A DNA stretch of 64,000 bases from Lysobacter sp. (GCA_011526085.1 WYBC01000040.1:1-64000), one strand, 5' to 3'; shown: positions 47,733 through 60,036, numbered from the stretch's first letter. Notes: a model not told the origin generated them from the sequence alone. Program-made: numbers and translations.

Positions 47733-49769
47733 TTACTTCGCCGACGTGTAGGTGACCGAGACGTCGTTCGAGCACTCGGTGGTGCCCTGGTTGCAGATCT
47801 TGTACGTCATGGTTCCGGTGCCGACGATCCGGAAGTTGTCGGTGAACGTGTAGTTGTTGCGACGGCTGTTGTAGATCAGGCCGTTGCGGTAGATGTCCAC
47901 CTGCCTCTTGCCGTGCTGCCAGGTCAGGGTGACGCGGGTGCGGTGATTGGTCAGCTGTTCGACCGTGGCGGCCTGCTTGTACGGGTAGTTCGCGTCCACG
48001 AAGCTCGGATACAGCGAGATCCCCGCCGAAGCACTGAAGCCGCGGACGTACACATACCAGGTGCCGCTCTGCGGCGCCGGGAAGAAGCACGTTTCGTCGT
48101 TGCCGAAGCGGAACGGACGGCAGTCGTACAGACTGGTGGTGGGCTCGGCGGCCCGACGGACGTACAGGTCGGCATCACCGGTGCCGCCGTAGGTGGCCAG
48201 CAGCAGGTGCGAGGCGCCGTTCGGCACTTCGATCTGGTAGCGGACCCACGCGCCGGCAGCGACGCTGATGCCGGTGACGGCGACGCCGTTCTGCAGTTCG
48301 GTGGCCGGCGGCGGCGGCGGAGCAGGCGGCGGATCGGCCGGCAGCGGATTGGTGCCGTTGGCGACCAGCACGGCGGCATGGGCGTCGACGATGCCGGTGC
48401 CGCAGGGCAGGTTGTAGCCGCAGCCACCCGGGAAGCCGCCGTTGGCGTAGGCGGTGTTCTCGAGGATCTTCTTCACCTGGGCCGGGGTCTTCGGCGTGGC
48501 GGAAGCGGACTGGATCAGCGCCGCGATGCCGGCGACGTGCGGTGCCGCCATCGAGGTGCCTGCGTTCCAGGCGTAGCCTTCCGCACCCTGGGTGGTCAGA
48601 CCGAGGTTGTAGGTGGAGAGGATGTTGTCGGTGGCCGGATTGAAGCCGCTGCCGCCCGGTGCGGCGACGTCGACGACCGCGCCATAGCTCGAATACGACG
48701 CCTTGGCGCCGGTCGGGCCGACGGCCGAAACCGCGATCACGTTGTTGCAGCTCGCGGGCGTCAGGTTCTGGGCTTCGCCGCCGGAATTGCCGGCCGCCAC
48801 GACGATGGTCGTGCCGCGGGCGACGGCCGCATCGATCGCGGTCTGCCACGCCGTGCTGCACGCGCCGCCGCCGCCGAGGCTGAGGTTGATCACTTCGGCA
48901 GGATTGGCGTTGGCCGGCACGCCGGACACGGTGCCGCCCGAAGACCAGGTGATCGCGTCGAGGATGTCGGAAGTCCAGCCGCCGCCCGTGCCGAGCACGC
49001 GCACCGGCATGATCTTCGCGTCCGGAGCCACGCCGGCGGTGCCGGCGCCATTGTCGGTCTTGGCGGCGATGGTGCCGGCGACGTGCGTGCCGTGCCAGCT
49101 GCTGTCGTAGTAGTAGTCGTAGTCGCCCGGATCGTTCGGATCCGCATCGCGGCCGTCGCCATCGGCGGCGGTGGCGAGGTCGGCGATGAAGTCATAGCCC
49201 GGGACCAGCTGGCCGGCGAACTCGGTGTGCGGCGTGATGCCGGTATCGAGCACGGCGACCACGGTGCCGGCGCCCTTGGTGATGTCCCATGCCGGCTCGG
49301 CGTTGATGCCGCCGGGGCCGTTCTTGTAATGCCACTGCTGGGCATACAGCGTGTCGTTCGGCACGAACATCGCCTTGACGCGGACGTCCGGCTCGACGGC
49401 CAGCACGTTCGGGTCCTTCATGATCTCGACCATCAGCTGCTTGGACGCGGCCAGATCAAGCTTGGTGTCGGTGAAGATGAGCTGCGCCCCGGTGGACAGG
49501 ACGCGCGCGCTGCGGACGTTGTAGCCGAGCGTCGTCGACGCATTGGCGAAGGTCGCCTGGCGGCTCGTCGCTGCGGTGCGCGTGCTGTCGCGGTAGGTGA
49601 CGATGAAGCGGTCGTACAGCTCTTCCTGCGTGGCCGTACGGGCTTTGGTCGACGCCCGGTCGACGATCGGCACGCGGCTGCCGGACCACGCCACGGGGGC
49701 GACGATGGCGGCGGCCGCGATGGCGAGTGCCGTGAGTTTCAGTGCATTGTGCTTGTTCGGTCGAATCAT
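47733..49769 (-). CDS. Secreted S8 serine protease with PPC domain
   Basis: Extracellular subtilisin-like protease, 678 residues from ATG 49769, with AAGGAG ten bases upstream. Order: signal peptide (to about 29, VAPVAWSG), inhibitor-I9-type propeptide (about 50-120), catalytic domain with Asp175 (VAVLDTGITP), His226 (SSWHGTHVAGT), oxyanion Asn328 and Ser406 (NAGTSMAAPHVAG), a Pro-rich linker, a PPC domain (about 460-560, SGTWYVYVRGFSASAGISLYP), and a C-terminal fibronectin-like domain (TLTWQHGKRQVDIYRNGLIY). PPC and propeptide are normally cleaved. Such proteases are typical of predatory or plant-associated Xanthomonadaceae. Confidence 0.93.
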   Translation of the reverse strand: MIRPNKHNALKLTALAIAAAAIVAPVAWSGSRVPIVDRASTKARTATQEELYDRFIVTYRDSTRTAATSRQATFANASTTLGYNVRSARVLSTGAQLIFTDTKLDLAASKQLMVEIMKDPNVLAVEPDVRVKAMFVPNDTLYAQQWHYKNGPGGINAEPAWDITKGAGTVVAVLDTGITPHTEFAGQLVPGYDFIADLATAADGDGRDADPNDPGDYDYYYDSSWHGTHVAGTIAAKTDNGAGTAGVAPDAKIMPVRVLGTGGGWTSDILDAITWSSGGTVSGVPANANPAEVINLSLGGGGACSTAWQTAIDAAVARGTTIVVAAGNSGGEAQNLTPASCNNVIAVSAVGPTGAKASYSSYGAVVDVAAPGGSGFNPATDNILSTYNLGLTTQGAEGYAWNAGTSMAAPHVAGIAALIQSASATPKTPAQVKKILENTAYANGGFPGGCGYNLPCGTGIVDAHAAVLVANGTNPLPADPPPAPPPPPATELQNGVAVTGISVAAGAWVRYQIEVPNGASHLLLATYGGTGDADLYVRRAAEPTTSLYDCRPFRFGNDETCFFPAPQSGTWYVYVRGFSASAGISLYPSFVDANYPYKQAATVEQLTNHRTRVTLTWQHGKRQVDIYRNGLIYNSRRNNYTFTDNFRIVGTGTMTYKICNQGTTECSNDVSVTYTSAK

Positions 49770-50502
49770 GATGCATCGGCTCCTTGTGCATGGGGCTTGA
49801 CGTTGTCGGGAAAGCCCCGTGATGCAGACCTTTGGGGTGGGTACCGGCAACGGAGTGCCGGCGGTAACGCTGTCTTCCGGAGTTGATGTCCCCCCGAGGA
49901 CAGATGACGGCGCGCGCCCCCGGCAACCGGCGGCGTGCGGAATGAGGGCTGGTTTCAGCCGAATGGCGAAGGGTGCGCGAGTCGGGCGTGCCCGGGCGAT
50001 GCCGGGGGATCGGGCGCGGCGGGCTGGTGCTTGCCCAGCCGGAAGGCATCGAAGTGGCGGATCGGTTGGAGCGTTGGATCTGGAACCATCGGTACTCGAA
50101 CTCCCTGTACTACCTGGTACGAACGACCGGCAGATCACCCTCGTGCAGAAAACGAAGCTGTTCCGGTGCGGCGACACCCCCCTGTGTCGCGTTCACATCT
50201 GGTTACAAATGTGATCGAGGTCGAGGTTAATCCGCCCCGACGCCGTCGGCAAGTGTCCCGGCGGCGATCATCACGATGTAATTGCGCCTGTAACTCGGGG
50301 TGCGAACCGGATGGCCCCGTCCACGCCTTCAGCGGGTTGCGAGGAACGATGGCGCCCCGGGAAGCAGGTCCCGTGGGTTGCAGTGGGCGTCGCAAGTCAT
50401 TAAAATTCCGCCTCTTTCCGTCCGCAAGGGCGGTTTCGTGGCACCGCGACACCCGGCTTCGGCCACAAGCGACACCCAAATAACTACAGAGGAATCCCGT
50501 TC
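49770..50502. other. Divergent intergenic region S8 protease / rplU
   Basis: A 733-base gap, the longest here. The rplU promoter lies at 50378-50406. Another feature is a 6-bp inverted repeat TCACAT-N10-ATGTGA at 50193-50214 that might be an operator. The GC content is high and no frame looks protein-like on either strand. Confidence 0.6.
50378..50406 (+). promoter_or_regulatory. Sigma-70 promoter of rplU-rpmA
   Basis: TTGCAG (50378-50383), a 17-base spacer and TAAAAT (50401-50406), about 97 bases before the rplU ATG, leaving a leader of about 90 bases. Confidence 0.65.
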
Positions 50503-50820
50503 ATGTACGCAGTTCTGGTCACCGGCGGTAAGCAATACCGCGTGATGCAAGGCGAGACGCTCCGCGTCGAGCTGCTGGAAGTCGAAGCCGGCAGCGAGAT
50601 CACGTTCGACAACGTCCTGATGCTGGGCGACGGCGAGGGCGTGACCCTCGGCGATGCGCTCAAGGGCGCCAGCGTCACCGCGAAGGTGCTCGGCCATGGC
50701 CGCGCCGACAAGATCCGCATCGTCAAGTTCCGCCGACGCAAACACCATCGCAAGCAGATGGGTCATCGTCAGCACTACACCGAAATCCAGATCACCGGCA
50801 TCGCCGGTGGCAACAAGTAA
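50503..50820 (+). CDS. rplU: 50S ribosomal protein L21
   Basis: 105 residues, normal length. Starts [20 protein letters not shown], the L21 signature, and ends with the 23S-binding basic tail ([14 protein letters not shown]). A GAGG ribosome site precedes the ATG. rpmA follows after 12 bases. Confidence 0.98.
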   Translation: MYAVLVTGGKQYRVMQGETLRVELLEVEAGSEITFDNVLMLGDGEGVTLGDALKGASVTAKVLGHGRADKIRIVKFRRRKHHRKQMGHRQHYTEIQITGIAGGNK

Positions 50821-50832
50821 GGAGAAGCCGCC

Positions 50833-51084
50833 ATGGCACATAAAAAGGGCGTAGGTTCCTCGCGCAACGGCCGCGACTCCAACCCGAAATATCTCGGCGT
50901 GAAGCTGTTCGGCGGTCAGGCCGTCGAAGCCGGCAATATCATCGTCCGTCAGCGCGGCACCCAGTTCCATCCGGGTCCGGGCGTCGGCCTCGGTCGCGAC
51001 CACACGCTGTTCGCGCTGGTCGATGGCAAGGTCGAGTTCTCGGTGAAGGGCGCCAACAAGCGCCGCACCGTCAGCATCGTCTGA
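50833..51084 (+). CDS. rpmA: 50S ribosomal protein L27
   Basis: 83 residues, starting [16 protein letters not shown] after Met; the N-terminus reaches the peptidyl transferase centre. No N-terminal propeptide is present, as normal in proteobacteria. AAGGAG lies eight bases before the ATG. Confidence 0.98.
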   Translation: MAHKKGVGSSRNGRDSNPKYLGVKLFGGQAVEAGNIIVRQRGTQFHPGPGVGLGRDHTLFALVDGKVEFSVKGANKRRTVSIV

Positions 51085-51105
51085 TCGACGCATGCATCCA
51101 CGACA

Positions 51106-51134
51106 GGCCCCGCTCCGGCGGGGCTTTTCGTTTC
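51106..51134 (+). terminator. Rho-independent terminator after rpmA
   Basis: GCCCCGC-TCCG-GCGGGGC stem followed by TTTTCGTTT, 22 bases after the stop. Confidence 0.85.
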
Positions 51135-51240
51135 TGACAAACATACGGGTCAGCGGAATGCGCCCGCATCGCGGGATCCGCAACGAGCGCCGTTCCGCAG
51201 GCCCGTGCAGACTGTTCTCGCCCACTTCACAGATAGCTGA

Positions 51241-52350
<1,110 letters not shown>

Positions 52351-52383
52351 AGACGCGACGTTGTTCGCCGTCGATCGGACAAC

Positions 52384-52410
52384 AAAAAACCCGGCTTTCG
52401 CCGGGTTTTT
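52384..52410. terminator. Bidirectional terminator between obgE and rpsT
   Basis: AAAAAACCCGGC-TTTC-GCCGGGTTTTT hairpin with an A-tract on one side and a T-tract on the other, placed between two converging genes. Confidence 0.9.
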
Positions 52411-52432
52411 GTCTACCGCTGTCGAGCTGCGA

Positions 52433-52702
52433 TCAGCCGGCCTTGAGGGCCTTGATGCGCGCGGTCAGGCGGCTCTTGTGACGGGCGGCCTTGTTCTTGT
52501 GGATCAGGCCGCGCGCGCTGAAGCGGTCGAGAATCGGCTGGGCGATGGCGAAGGCGGCTTCAGCGCCGGCAGCGTCGTTGGCTTCGAGGGCCTTCAGCAC
52601 TTTCTTGACGGAGGTGCGGAGCATGGAGCGCTGGGCGGTGTTGCGCGCGTTGCGCACGACGGTCTGCTTGGCGCGCTTCTTGGCGGACTTGATGTTGGCC
52701 AC
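52433..52702 (-). CDS. rpsT: 30S ribosomal protein S20
   Basis: 89 residues, [14 protein letters not shown] start and helical basic body. The start is GTG (52702), seven bases after an AGGA ribosome site. Non-ATG starts of rpsT are common (UUG in E. coli) and are linked to autoregulation. Monocistronic, convergent with obgE and divergent from murJ. Confidence 0.97.
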   Translation of the reverse strand: MANIKSAKKRAKQTVVRNARNTAQRSMLRTSVKKVLKALEANDAAGAEAAFAIAQPILDRFSARGLIHKNKAARHKSRLTARIKALKAG

Positions 52703-52865
52703 GGTGGAATCCTGGGGTTGATGCTGGGTCGAATGGTTGAATCGAGCGATGCGGGCCGCTCGATGGCATATGCAAGAGGACAGACCGCCGCTATGCGGAC
52801 AGTTAGACAGAAAATTATGGGTGATTCAGTGGGTTGCGTCAACTGGGCGGCAGGGGAGGCGGGAC

Positions 52866-54473
52866 ATGGCCGATAACGCCCCCGCCGCTGCCCCGGAGCC
52901 GGGGCCCAAGCCCGTCCGGAAGGCGGGGCTGCTGCGCTCGACCTCGGTCTTCAGCGCGATGACGCTGTTGTCCCGGATCGCGGGATTCGCCCGCGACGCC
53001 CTGCAGTCCCGTCTTTTCGGCAGCTCGGCGGCGATGGACGCCTTCGTCATCGCCTACCGGATCCCGAACTACCTCCGGCGGATCTTCGCCGAGGGTTCGA
53101 TGCAGATGGCCTTCGTGCCGGTACTGAACGAGATCCGCGAGCGCGGCGACGAAGCCGCGCTGAAGGAATTCATCGACCGCATGGCCGGCTCGCTGTTCGC
53201 GGTGGTGTTCGTGGTTTCCGGGCTGGGCATGCTGGCGGCGCCGGTGATCGCCGGCCTCTTCGCGCCGGGTTCGGTCGATGAGCCGGAGAAGTTCGGGTTG
53301 ATCGTGCAGATGCTGCGGATCACCTTTCCGTACCTGCTGTTCATTTCGATGATGGCCCTGGTGGCTTCGGTGCTGAACAGCTTCGGCAAGTTCGCGCTGC
53401 CGGCGGTGACGCCGGTGCTGCACAACCTGGTGATGATCTCGGCCATGGTCTGGTTGGCGCCGCATTTCGCCGAGCCCGCCAAGGCGCTGGCTTGGGGCGT
53501 GCTGGTCGCGGGCATCCTGCAGTTGATCGTGCTGTGGCCGGCGCTGGGCCGCCTGGGGCTGCGGCCGACCCTGAAACCCGGTTTCGGCCATCCCGACGTG
53601 CGCCGCGTGGCGAAGTTGATGGTGCCGACCCTGTTTTCCTCGTCCGTGGCCCAGCTGAACCTGCTGGTGGGAACGATGTTCGCGTCGGTCCTGGTCACCG
53701 GCAGCCAGACCTGGCTGTATCTGTCCGATCGGCTGGTCGAATTCCCGTTGGGCCTGTTCGGCGTGGCGATCGGCACGGTGATCCTGCCGCATCTGTCCCG
53801 TCGTCATGCCGCGACCGATACCGAGGGCTATTCGGCCGCGCTCGACTGGGGGCTGCGGCTGGCGCTGCTGGTCGGCGTGCCCGCGGCGCTGGGTTTGTTG
53901 CTCCTGGCCGAACCGTTGACCTCGGTGGTCTATCAGGGCGGCAAATTCACCGCCCACGACACCCGGATGGCGGCGATCAGTCTGAGCGCGATGAGTCTTG
54001 GCATTCCCGCATTCATGCTCAGCAAGGTGCTGTCGCCGGCGTTCTACGCCCGCCAGGACACGAAAACCCCGATGCGCGCCGCGATCTGGACGGTGCTGGC
54101 GAACGTCGCGATGACCGTGGCCTTCACCCTGCCGCTGTGGCTCAACGAGATCGAAGGCGCCCACGGCGGCATCGCGCTGGCGACCGGGCTGGCGGGCATC
54201 TTCAATGCCTGGCTGCTGTGGCGGTATCTGCGTCGGGACGGCCTGCTGAAGCCGCAACCGGGGTGGGGCCGGCATCTGCTGCGGATCGCGGTCGGCTGCG
54301 CCGCGATGACCGCGGTGGTGCTGGCGCTGTCGTTCAGGGTCGGCGACTGGACCGCGATCGGTAATCCCTGGTGGCGCGTGGGGCTGTTGCTTGGGGTGGT
54401 CGCCGCCGGCGCTGCGGCCTACGGCGTCGCGCTGTTGGCGATGGGCCTGCGCCCGCGCGATCTGCGCCACTGA
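52866..54473 (+). CDS. murJ: Lipid II flippase MurJ
   Basis: MATE/MVF-family flippase that moves lipid II to the periplasmic side of the inner membrane. 535 residues from ATG 52866 with GGAGG seven bases upstream. About 14 transmembrane helices; conserved basic residues in the cavity (RIPNYLRRIFAEGSMQMAFVPV) and the motif SDRLVEFPLGLFGVAIGT. The Ala/Pro-rich N-terminal 25 residues are cytoplasmic. Confidence 0.96.
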   Translation: MADNAPAAAPEPGPKPVRKAGLLRSTSVFSAMTLLSRIAGFARDALQSRLFGSSAAMDAFVIAYRIPNYLRRIFAEGSMQMAFVPVLNEIRERGDEAALKEFIDRMAGSLFAVVFVVSGLGMLAAPVIAGLFAPGSVDEPEKFGLIVQMLRITFPYLLFISMMALVASVLNSFGKFALPAVTPVLHNLVMISAMVWLAPHFAEPAKALAWGVLVAGILQLIVLWPALGRLGLRPTLKPGFGHPDVRRVAKLMVPTLFSSSVAQLNLLVGTMFASVLVTGSQTWLYLSDRLVEFPLGLFGVAIGTVILPHLSRRHAATDTEGYSAALDWGLRLALLVGVPAALGLLLLAEPLTSVVYQGGKFTAHDTRMAAISLSAMSLGIPAFMLSKVLSPAFYARQDTKTPMRAAIWTVLANVAMTVAFTLPLWLNEIEGAHGGIALATGLAGIFNAWLLWRYLRRDGLLKPQPGWGRHLLRIAVGCAAMTAVVLALSFRVGDWTAIGNPWWRVGLLLGVVAAGAAAYGVALLAMGLRPRDLRH

Positions 54474-54522
54474 TCGCCGGCGATCGGGACGCATCGCTCC
54501 GGACTCATCGCCTCGGGCTCGC

Positions 54523-54528
54523 TATACT
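54523..54528 (+). promoter_or_regulatory. Likely -10 box of the ribF-ileS-lspA-ispH operon
   Basis: TATACT 56 bases before the ribF ATG. No strong -35 lies 16-18 bases upstream, so this is tentative. Confidence 0.35.
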
Positions 54529-54583
54529 GCGGAATTGATTGAACTTTGTTCGCCCGGGCCCGCGCCCGGGGGACTGGACCCGA

Positions 54584-55546
54584 ATGACCGAACTCTTCCG
54601 CGACCTCGACGGCGGGCCGCTGTGCCCGGATGGCAGCGTGGTGTGCATCGGCGCCTTCGACGGCCTGCATCTGGGCCATCGGGCGCTGGTGTCCCGCGCG
54701 GTGGCGCGCGCCCGCGCGCTCGGCGTACCGGCGGTCGCGCTCAGCTTCGAACCGCTGCCGCGCGAATTCTTCGCCGCCGGCGCCGCGCCGCCGCGACTGC
54801 AGTTGCCGCGGATGAAACTCGCCGAGTTCCGCGCGCTGGGCGTCGATCGGGTCGGCCTGCTGCGTTTCAACGCCGAACTCGCCGCGCTGTCGCCGGAGCA
54901 TTTCGTCGAACGGCTGCTGGTCGCGCGGCTGCGGGCGCGCGAGGTATGGGTGGGGCCGGATTTCCGCTTCGGCCGCGCCCGTGCCGGCAATCTCGAGGTG
55001 CTGCAGCGGATGGGCGCCGCGCACGGTTTCGTCGCCGACACCATCGCGCCGGTGGAACTCGATGGCATGCCGGTGTCCAGCACCCGCATCCGCACGGCGC
55101 TGCAGGCCGGCGATTTCGTCGCTGCCGCGCGGTTGCTCGGCAAGCCCTATACCATCGCCGGCCGCGTCGTGCGCGGCAAGCAGCTTGGCCGCACCCTCGG
55201 CTATCCCACCGCGAACCTGCGCTTCTCGAACAAGACCCCGGCGCTGCGCGGCATCTATGCCACCTGGGTGCATGGGGTGACGGCACAGCCGTGGCCGTCG
55301 GTGTCCAGCTTCGGCACCCGGCCCACCGTCGACGGCAAGGAGCCGCTGCTCGAAGCGCATCTGTTCGACTTCGACGGTGATCTCTACGGCCGTCACATCG
55401 AAGTCGAATTCGTCGCGCGACTGCGCGACGAGGAGAAATTCCCCGATCTGCCGACCCTGGTCGTGCAGATGAACCGCGATGCCGAACAGGCCCGCCGCCT
55501 GTTGGGCGCGGACACGAAACCGACGACAGAACGAGCCGACGCGTGA
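54584..55546 (+). CDS. ribF: Bifunctional riboflavin kinase/FAD synthetase
   Basis: Makes FMN and FAD. 320 residues from ATG 54584 (an in-frame TTG at 54539 would add 15 residues). N-terminal nucleotidyltransferase domain with the HxGH-type motif [10 protein letters not shown], the STRIRTAL segment, and C-terminal kinase domain with [15 protein letters not shown] and GIYATWV. The stop overlaps ileS (GTGA). The 5' leader contains a GC-rich hairpin. Confidence 0.95.
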   Translation: MTELFRDLDGGPLCPDGSVVCIGAFDGLHLGHRALVSRAVARARALGVPAVALSFEPLPREFFAAGAAPPRLQLPRMKLAEFRALGVDRVGLLRFNAELAALSPEHFVERLLVARLRAREVWVGPDFRFGRARAGNLEVLQRMGAAHGFVADTIAPVELDGMPVSSTRIRTALQAGDFVAAARLLGKPYTIAGRVVRGKQLGRTLGYPTANLRFSNKTPALRGIYATWVHGVTAQPWPSVSSFGTRPTVDGKEPLLEAHLFDFDGDLYGRHIEVEFVARLRDEEKFPDLPTLVVQMNRDAEQARRLLGADTKPTTERADA

Positions 55547-58401
55547 GCGACCAAGACAGCCAGCGCTACAAATCCACCATCCATCTGCCCGCCACGGAGT
55601 TTCCGATGCGCGGCGATCTGCCCAAGCGCGAGCCGGACACGCTCAAGCGCTGGGAAGCGCAGGGCCTCTACGCCCGGGTGCGCGCCCACGCCAAGGGCCG
55701 GCCGTCGTTCGTGCTGCACGACGGCCCGCCGTACGCGAACGGCGCCATCCACATCGGCCATGCGGTCAACAAGATCCTCAAGGACCTTGTGGTGAAGTCG
55801 AAGCTGATGGCCGGTTTCGACGCGCCGTACGTGCCCGGCTGGGACTGCCACGGCCTGCCGATCGAGCTGCAGGTCGAGAAGAAATTCGGCAAGGTCGGCG
55901 ACAAGATCGATGCCGCCGAATTCCGCAAGCGCTGCCGCGAATACGCCGGACAGCAGATCGATCTGCAGCGCGCCGACTTCAAGCGCCTCGGCGTGCTCGG
56001 CGACTGGGACAATCCGTATCGCACCATGGATTTCCGCTACGAGGCGGACATGCTGCGCGCGCTGGCGAAGATCGTCGAACGCGGCCATCTCGCGCGCGGC
56101 GCGAAGCCTGTGCACTGGTGCTTCGACTGCGGCTCGTCGCTGGCGGAAGCCGAGATCGAATACGAGAACAAGATCTCGCCCGCAGTGGACGTGGCCTATG
56201 CGGCGCGCGATCCGCGGGCGCTGGCGGCGAAGTTCGGCGTGGCGATCGACGATGAGGTCGACGTCGCGGTGCCGATCTGGACCACCACGCCGTGGACGCT
56301 GCCGGCCTCGCTGGCGGTGAGCATCGGCCCGGAACTCGAATACGCCCTGGTCGAAGGCCCGGCGCACGATGGCAAGCGTCGTCTGCTGGTACTGGCCGAA
56401 GCGCTGGTGCCGAAGGCGCTCAAGCGCTACGGCATCGAAGAGCCCGAAGTGCTGGGGCGTGCGCTCGGCGCGGCGCTGGAGAACCTGCTCCTCGCGCACC
56501 CGTTCTACGCCGAACGCGATATCCCGCTGATCCTCGGCGACCACGTCAGCGCCGAGGACGGCACCGGTGCGGTGCACACCGCACCGGGCCATGGCCAGGA
56601 AGACTATGCCGTCGGCCTGAAGTACGGCCTGATCGCGAAGTACACCGCGGCGCAGATGAATCCGGTCGACGGTCGCGGCGTGTACCTGCCGTCGACACCG
56701 CCGCTGGGCGACACCGCGCTGGCAGGCCTGCACATCTGGAAGGCCAACGACGTCATCGTCGAGGCGCTGCGCGGCATCGGCGCGCTGCTCGCGTTCTTCA
56801 GGCTCGATCACAGCTATCCGCACTGCTGGCGTCACAAGACGCCGGTGGCGTTCCGCGCCACGCCGCAGTGGTTCATCTCGATGGAGCAGGCGAATCTGCG
56901 CGTCGATGCGCTTGATGCGATCAAGCAGGTGGAATGGTTCCCCGACTGGGGCCAGGCGCGCATCACCGGCATGATCGAGAACCGCCCGGACTGGACGATC
57001 TCGCGCCAGCGCACCTGGGGCGTGCCGATCGCGCTGTTCATCCATCGCGAAACCGGCGAGCCGCATCCGAACTCGCCGGCGCTGATGCGCCAGGTCGCGG
57101 ACCACGTCGAACGCGCCGGCGCCGACGCCTGGTACGCCCTCGATGCGGCTGAACTGCTCGGCGAACAAGCGAAGGATTACGACAAGGTCACGGACATTCT
57201 CGACGTCTGGTTCGATTCCGGCGTCAGTCACGAATGCGTACTCGCGCAGCGGCCGCAGGATGGCCTGCGCAAGCCGGCCGACATGTACCTCGAAGGCTCC
57301 GATCAGCATCGCGGCTGGTTCCACAGCGCGCTGCTCACCGGCATCGCGATGGATGGGCATGCGCCGTATCGGCAGGTGCTCACCCACGGATTCACGGTGG
57401 ACGAGCACGGCAAGAAGATGTCGAAATCGCTCGGCAACGTGGTCGAACCGCAGAAGGTGATCGACCAGATGGGCGCCGATGTGCTGCGCCTCTGGGTCGC
57501 GTCCGCCGACTATCGCAACGAAATGTCGGTGTCCGACACCATCCTCAAGCGCAGCGGCGATGTCTATCGCCGCATCCGCAATACCGCGCGCTTCCTGCTG
57601 GGCAATCTCAATGGTTTCGATCCGGCCGCGCATCTGGTCGCGCCGGAAGACATGGTCGCGCTCGATCGCTGGATCGTGCACCGCGCCCACGAACTGCAGG
57701 CCGAGATCGCGCTGGCCTACCGTCGCTACGACTTCGCGGAAGTGGTGCAGGCGCTGATCAATTTCTGCAGCGTCGACCTCGGCGCGCTGTATCTCGACGT
57801 CACCAAGGACCGGCTGTACACCATGCGCGAGGACTCGCGCGGCCGGCGCAGCGCGCAGAGCGCGATGTACCGCATCGCCGAAGCCTTCGCGCGCTGGATC
57901 GCGCCGATCCTGACGTTCACCGCCGACGAACTCTGGCGGCATCTGCCTGCGTCGACCGAGCGCGGTCCGCGCGAGGATCACGTGCTGTTCGCGACCTGGT
58001 ACGACGGGCTGGCGCCGCTGCCGGCGGACGCGACGCTGAATGCCGAGCGCTTCTCGCATCTGCTCGAACTGCGCGAGCAGGTTGCGAAGGTGCTCGAGCC
58101 GATGCGCGCCAGCGGCGAAATCGGTGCGGCGCTCGATGCGGAAGTGACGATCCACTGCGGCGCCGAAGCGTTCGCCTGGCTCTCGCCGCTCGCGGACGAA
58201 CTGCGTTTCTTCCTCATCAGCGGCGATGTCCGCGTGGTGCAGGCGGAGGGCGGAATCGTCGCCACGGTCAGCGACAAGCCCAAGTGCATCCGCTGCTGGC
58301 ACCATCGCGACGATGTCGGCCGTCATCCCGATCACCCCGAGATCTGCGGCCGCTGCGTGAGCAACGTCGAAGGCCCGGGCGAGGCGAGGCAGTGGTTCTG
58401 A
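55543..58401 (+). CDS. ileS: Isoleucyl-tRNA synthetase
   Basis: Charges tRNA-Ile; class I synthetase of 952 residues, starting at GTG 55543 in overlap with ribF. HIGH motif [11 protein letters not shown] near residue 70, CP1 editing domain ([23 protein letters not shown]), KMSKS at about 625 ([11 protein letters not shown]), and the C-terminal zinc finger [12 protein letters not shown]...CGRCVSN needed for activity. Bacterial type. The stop shares one base with lspA (TGATG). Confidence 0.98.
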   Translation: MSDQDSQRYKSTIHLPATEFPMRGDLPKREPDTLKRWEAQGLYARVRAHAKGRPSFVLHDGPPYANGAIHIGHAVNKILKDLVVKSKLMAGFDAPYVPGWDCHGLPIELQVEKKFGKVGDKIDAAEFRKRCREYAGQQIDLQRADFKRLGVLGDWDNPYRTMDFRYEADMLRALAKIVERGHLARGAKPVHWCFDCGSSLAEAEIEYENKISPAVDVAYAARDPRALAAKFGVAIDDEVDVAVPIWTTTPWTLPASLAVSIGPELEYALVEGPAHDGKRRLLVLAEALVPKALKRYGIEEPEVLGRALGAALENLLLAHPFYAERDIPLILGDHVSAEDGTGAVHTAPGHGQEDYAVGLKYGLIAKYTAAQMNPVDGRGVYLPSTPPLGDTALAGLHIWKANDVIVEALRGIGALLAFFRLDHSYPHCWRHKTPVAFRATPQWFISMEQANLRVDALDAIKQVEWFPDWGQARITGMIENRPDWTISRQRTWGVPIALFIHRETGEPHPNSPALMRQVADHVERAGADAWYALDAAELLGEQAKDYDKVTDILDVWFDSGVSHECVLAQRPQDGLRKPADMYLEGSDQHRGWFHSALLTGIAMDGHAPYRQVLTHGFTVDEHGKKMSKSLGNVVEPQKVIDQMGADVLRLWVASADYRNEMSVSDTILKRSGDVYRRIRNTARFLLGNLNGFDPAAHLVAPEDMVALDRWIVHRAHELQAEIALAYRRYDFAEVVQALINFCSVDLGALYLDVTKDRLYTMREDSRGRRSAQSAMYRIAEAFARWIAPILTFTADELWRHLPASTERGPREDHVLFATWYDGLAPLPADATLNAERFSHLLELREQVAKVLEPMRASGEIGAALDAEVTIHCGAEAFAWLSPLADELRFFLISGDVRVVQAEGGIVATVSDKPKCIRCWHHRDDVGRHPDHPEICGRCVSNVEGPGEARQWF

Positions 58402-58910
58402 TGACGACGCGTCCCCGACCCAACGCCCTGATCTGGCTGCTGCTGTCTGCGGTGGTCATCGGCCTCGACCAGTGGAGCAAGGCCTGGGTGCTGTCCAGCC
58501 TGCCCGAATACCAGGCGGTGACGGTCATCGAGGATTACTGGAACTGGTACCGCAGCTACAACAAGGGCGCCGCGTTCAGTTTTCTCGCCGACACGGATTG
58601 GGGGCGGCACGTGTTTTCGGCGCTCGCGGTGGCGATCAGCGGCGTGCTGGCCTACTGGCTCGCGCGGACGCCGCGCGGGCAGTGGCGCGAGGCCTTGCCG
58701 TTCTCGCTGGTGATCGGCGGCGCGCTGGGCAACCTGCTCGACCGCTTCCAGCACGGCCATGTGGTCGATTTCATCCAGTGGCACTGGAAGAACGCCTATT
58801 ACTACCCGTCGTTCAACATCGCCGATTCCGCGATCGTCGGCGGCGCCATCACGCTGGTGGTCTTCAGCGTGTTCGGCAACCGCGGCAAGGCGCCGACGGA
58901 AGGTGGATAA
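58401..58910 (+). CDS. lspA: Lipoprotein signal peptidase (SPase II)
   Basis: Aspartic protease that removes signal peptides of prolipoproteins; 169 residues and four transmembrane helices. Family signatures: [32 protein letters not shown] and the catalytic Asp pair in VVDFIQWHW and NIADSAI. It follows ileS with a one-base overlap and precedes ispH by seven bases. Confidence 0.96.
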   Translation: MTTRPRPNALIWLLLSAVVIGLDQWSKAWVLSSLPEYQAVTVIEDYWNWYRSYNKGAAFSFLADTDWGRHVFSALAVAISGVLAYWLARTPRGQWREALPFSLVIGGALGNLLDRFQHGHVVDFIQWHWKNAYYYPSFNIADSAIVGGAITLVVFSVFGNRGKAPTEGG

Positions 58911-58917
58911 TCCCGCC

Positions 58918-59868
58918 ATGGACATCATCCTCGCCAATCCCCGCGGTTTCTGCGCCGGTGTCGACCGCGCGATCGAAATCGTCAAGCGCGCGATCGAAAC
59001 CCTCGGCGCCCCGATCTATGTCCGCCATGAAGTGGTGCACAACCGTTTCGTGGTCGAAGACCTGCGCCAGCGCGGCGCGGTGTTCGTCGAAGAACTCGAC
59101 GAGGTGCCCGACAATGCCACCGTGATTTTCAGCGCCCACGGCGTTTCGCAGGCGGTACGCGGCGAGGCCGAGCGCCGCGGGCTGAAGGTGTTCGACGCCA
59201 CCTGTCCGCTGGTGACCAAGGTGCATCTCGAGGTCGCCCGGCATTGTCGCGCGGGCCGCGACGTGGTGCTCATCGGCCATGCGGGACATCCGGAAGTGGA
59301 GGGGACGATGGGCCAATGGCTGGCCGAGGCCGGTGTCGGTCGCATCCATCTGGTCGAAGATCTCGACGACGTGGCCTCGCTCACGGTCGGCCAGCCGGAC
59401 AATCTGGCCTACACCACCCAGACCACGCTGTCGGTGGACGACACCCGCGGCATCATCGAAGCCCTGCGCGCGAAGTACCCGGAAATCCAGGGGCCGCGCA
59501 ACGACGATATCTGCTATGCCACCCAGAACCGGCAGGACGCCGTGCGCGTGCTGGCCGAGCAGTGCGATCTGGTGCTGGTGGTGGGTTCCCCGAACAGCTC
59601 GAATTCCAACCGTTTGCGCGAGCTGGCCGAGCGGGAGGGTGTGGAAGCCTACCTCATCGATGGTGCCGGGGAGATCGATCCGCGCTGGGTCGAAGGACGC
59701 CGCCACATCGGGGTCACCGCCGGAGCCTCCGCCCCCGACGTGCTGGTCCAGGGCGTCATCGCCCGTCTGCGCGAACTCGGCGCCTCCGATCTGCGCGAAC
59801 TGGACGGCCGGCTGGAAGACATGATCTTCGCCCTGCCCAAGGAACTGCGCGTGCAATTGGTGGACTGA
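58918..59868 (+). CDS. ispH: 4-hydroxy-3-methylbut-2-enyl diphosphate reductase
   Basis: Last step of the MEP isoprenoid pathway: HMBPP to IPP and DMAPP. 316 residues. The three 4Fe-4S ligands are Cys12 ([10 protein letters not shown]), Cys96 (DATCPLV) and Cys199 (DDICYATQ). HEVVHN and the [11 protein letters not shown] motifs bind substrate. A GGAAGGTGG ribosome site precedes the ATG. The fkpB gene often found between lspA and ispH is absent. Confidence 0.97.
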   Translation: MDIILANPRGFCAGVDRAIEIVKRAIETLGAPIYVRHEVVHNRFVVEDLRQRGAVFVEELDEVPDNATVIFSAHGVSQAVRGEAERRGLKVFDATCPLVTKVHLEVARHCRAGRDVVLIGHAGHPEVEGTMGQWLAEAGVGRIHLVEDLDDVASLTVGQPDNLAYTTQTTLSVDDTRGIIEALRAKYPEIQGPRNDDICYATQNRQDAVRVLAEQCDLVLVVGSPNSSNSNRLRELAEREGVEAYLIDGAGEIDPRWVEGRRHIGVTAGASAPDVLVQGVIARLRELGASDLRELDGRLEDMIFALPKELRVQLVD

Positions 59869-59877
59869 GCGGCGAGA

Positions 59878-59907
59878 TTGACCGCCGGCCCCGCGAAAAC
59901 CTAGAAT
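59878..59907 (+). promoter_or_regulatory. Sigma-70 promoter of tRNA-Thr
   Basis: TTGACC (59878-59883), an 18-base spacer and TAGAAT (59902-59907), 43 bases before the tRNA. Confidence 0.65.
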
Positions 59908-59950
59908 TCACCTCCCGTCTCCGGCCCCGGCTGGCGGCGCTGCCTCAAAC

Positions 59951-60026
59951 GCCGGAATAGCTCAGTCGGTAGAGCGGCGCATTCGTAATGCGTAGGTCGC
60001 AGGTTCGACTCCTGTTTCCGGCACCA
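59951..60026 (+). tRNA. tRNA-Thr, anticodon CGT
   Basis: 76 bases including the encoded CCA. Acceptor GCCGGAA/TTCCGGC, D arm, anticodon arm with loop TTCGTAA and anticodon CGT (reads ACG), and T arm GGTTCGACTCC form a full cloverleaf. A terminator follows within 11 bases. Confidence 0.95.
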
Positions 60027-60036
60027 TGTTCCCAGA

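Noticed and set aside
50180-50214. Clp/CRP-like site TGTGTCGCGTTCACA
   Set aside because: The spacer between half-sites is five, not six, bases and one half-site is degenerate.
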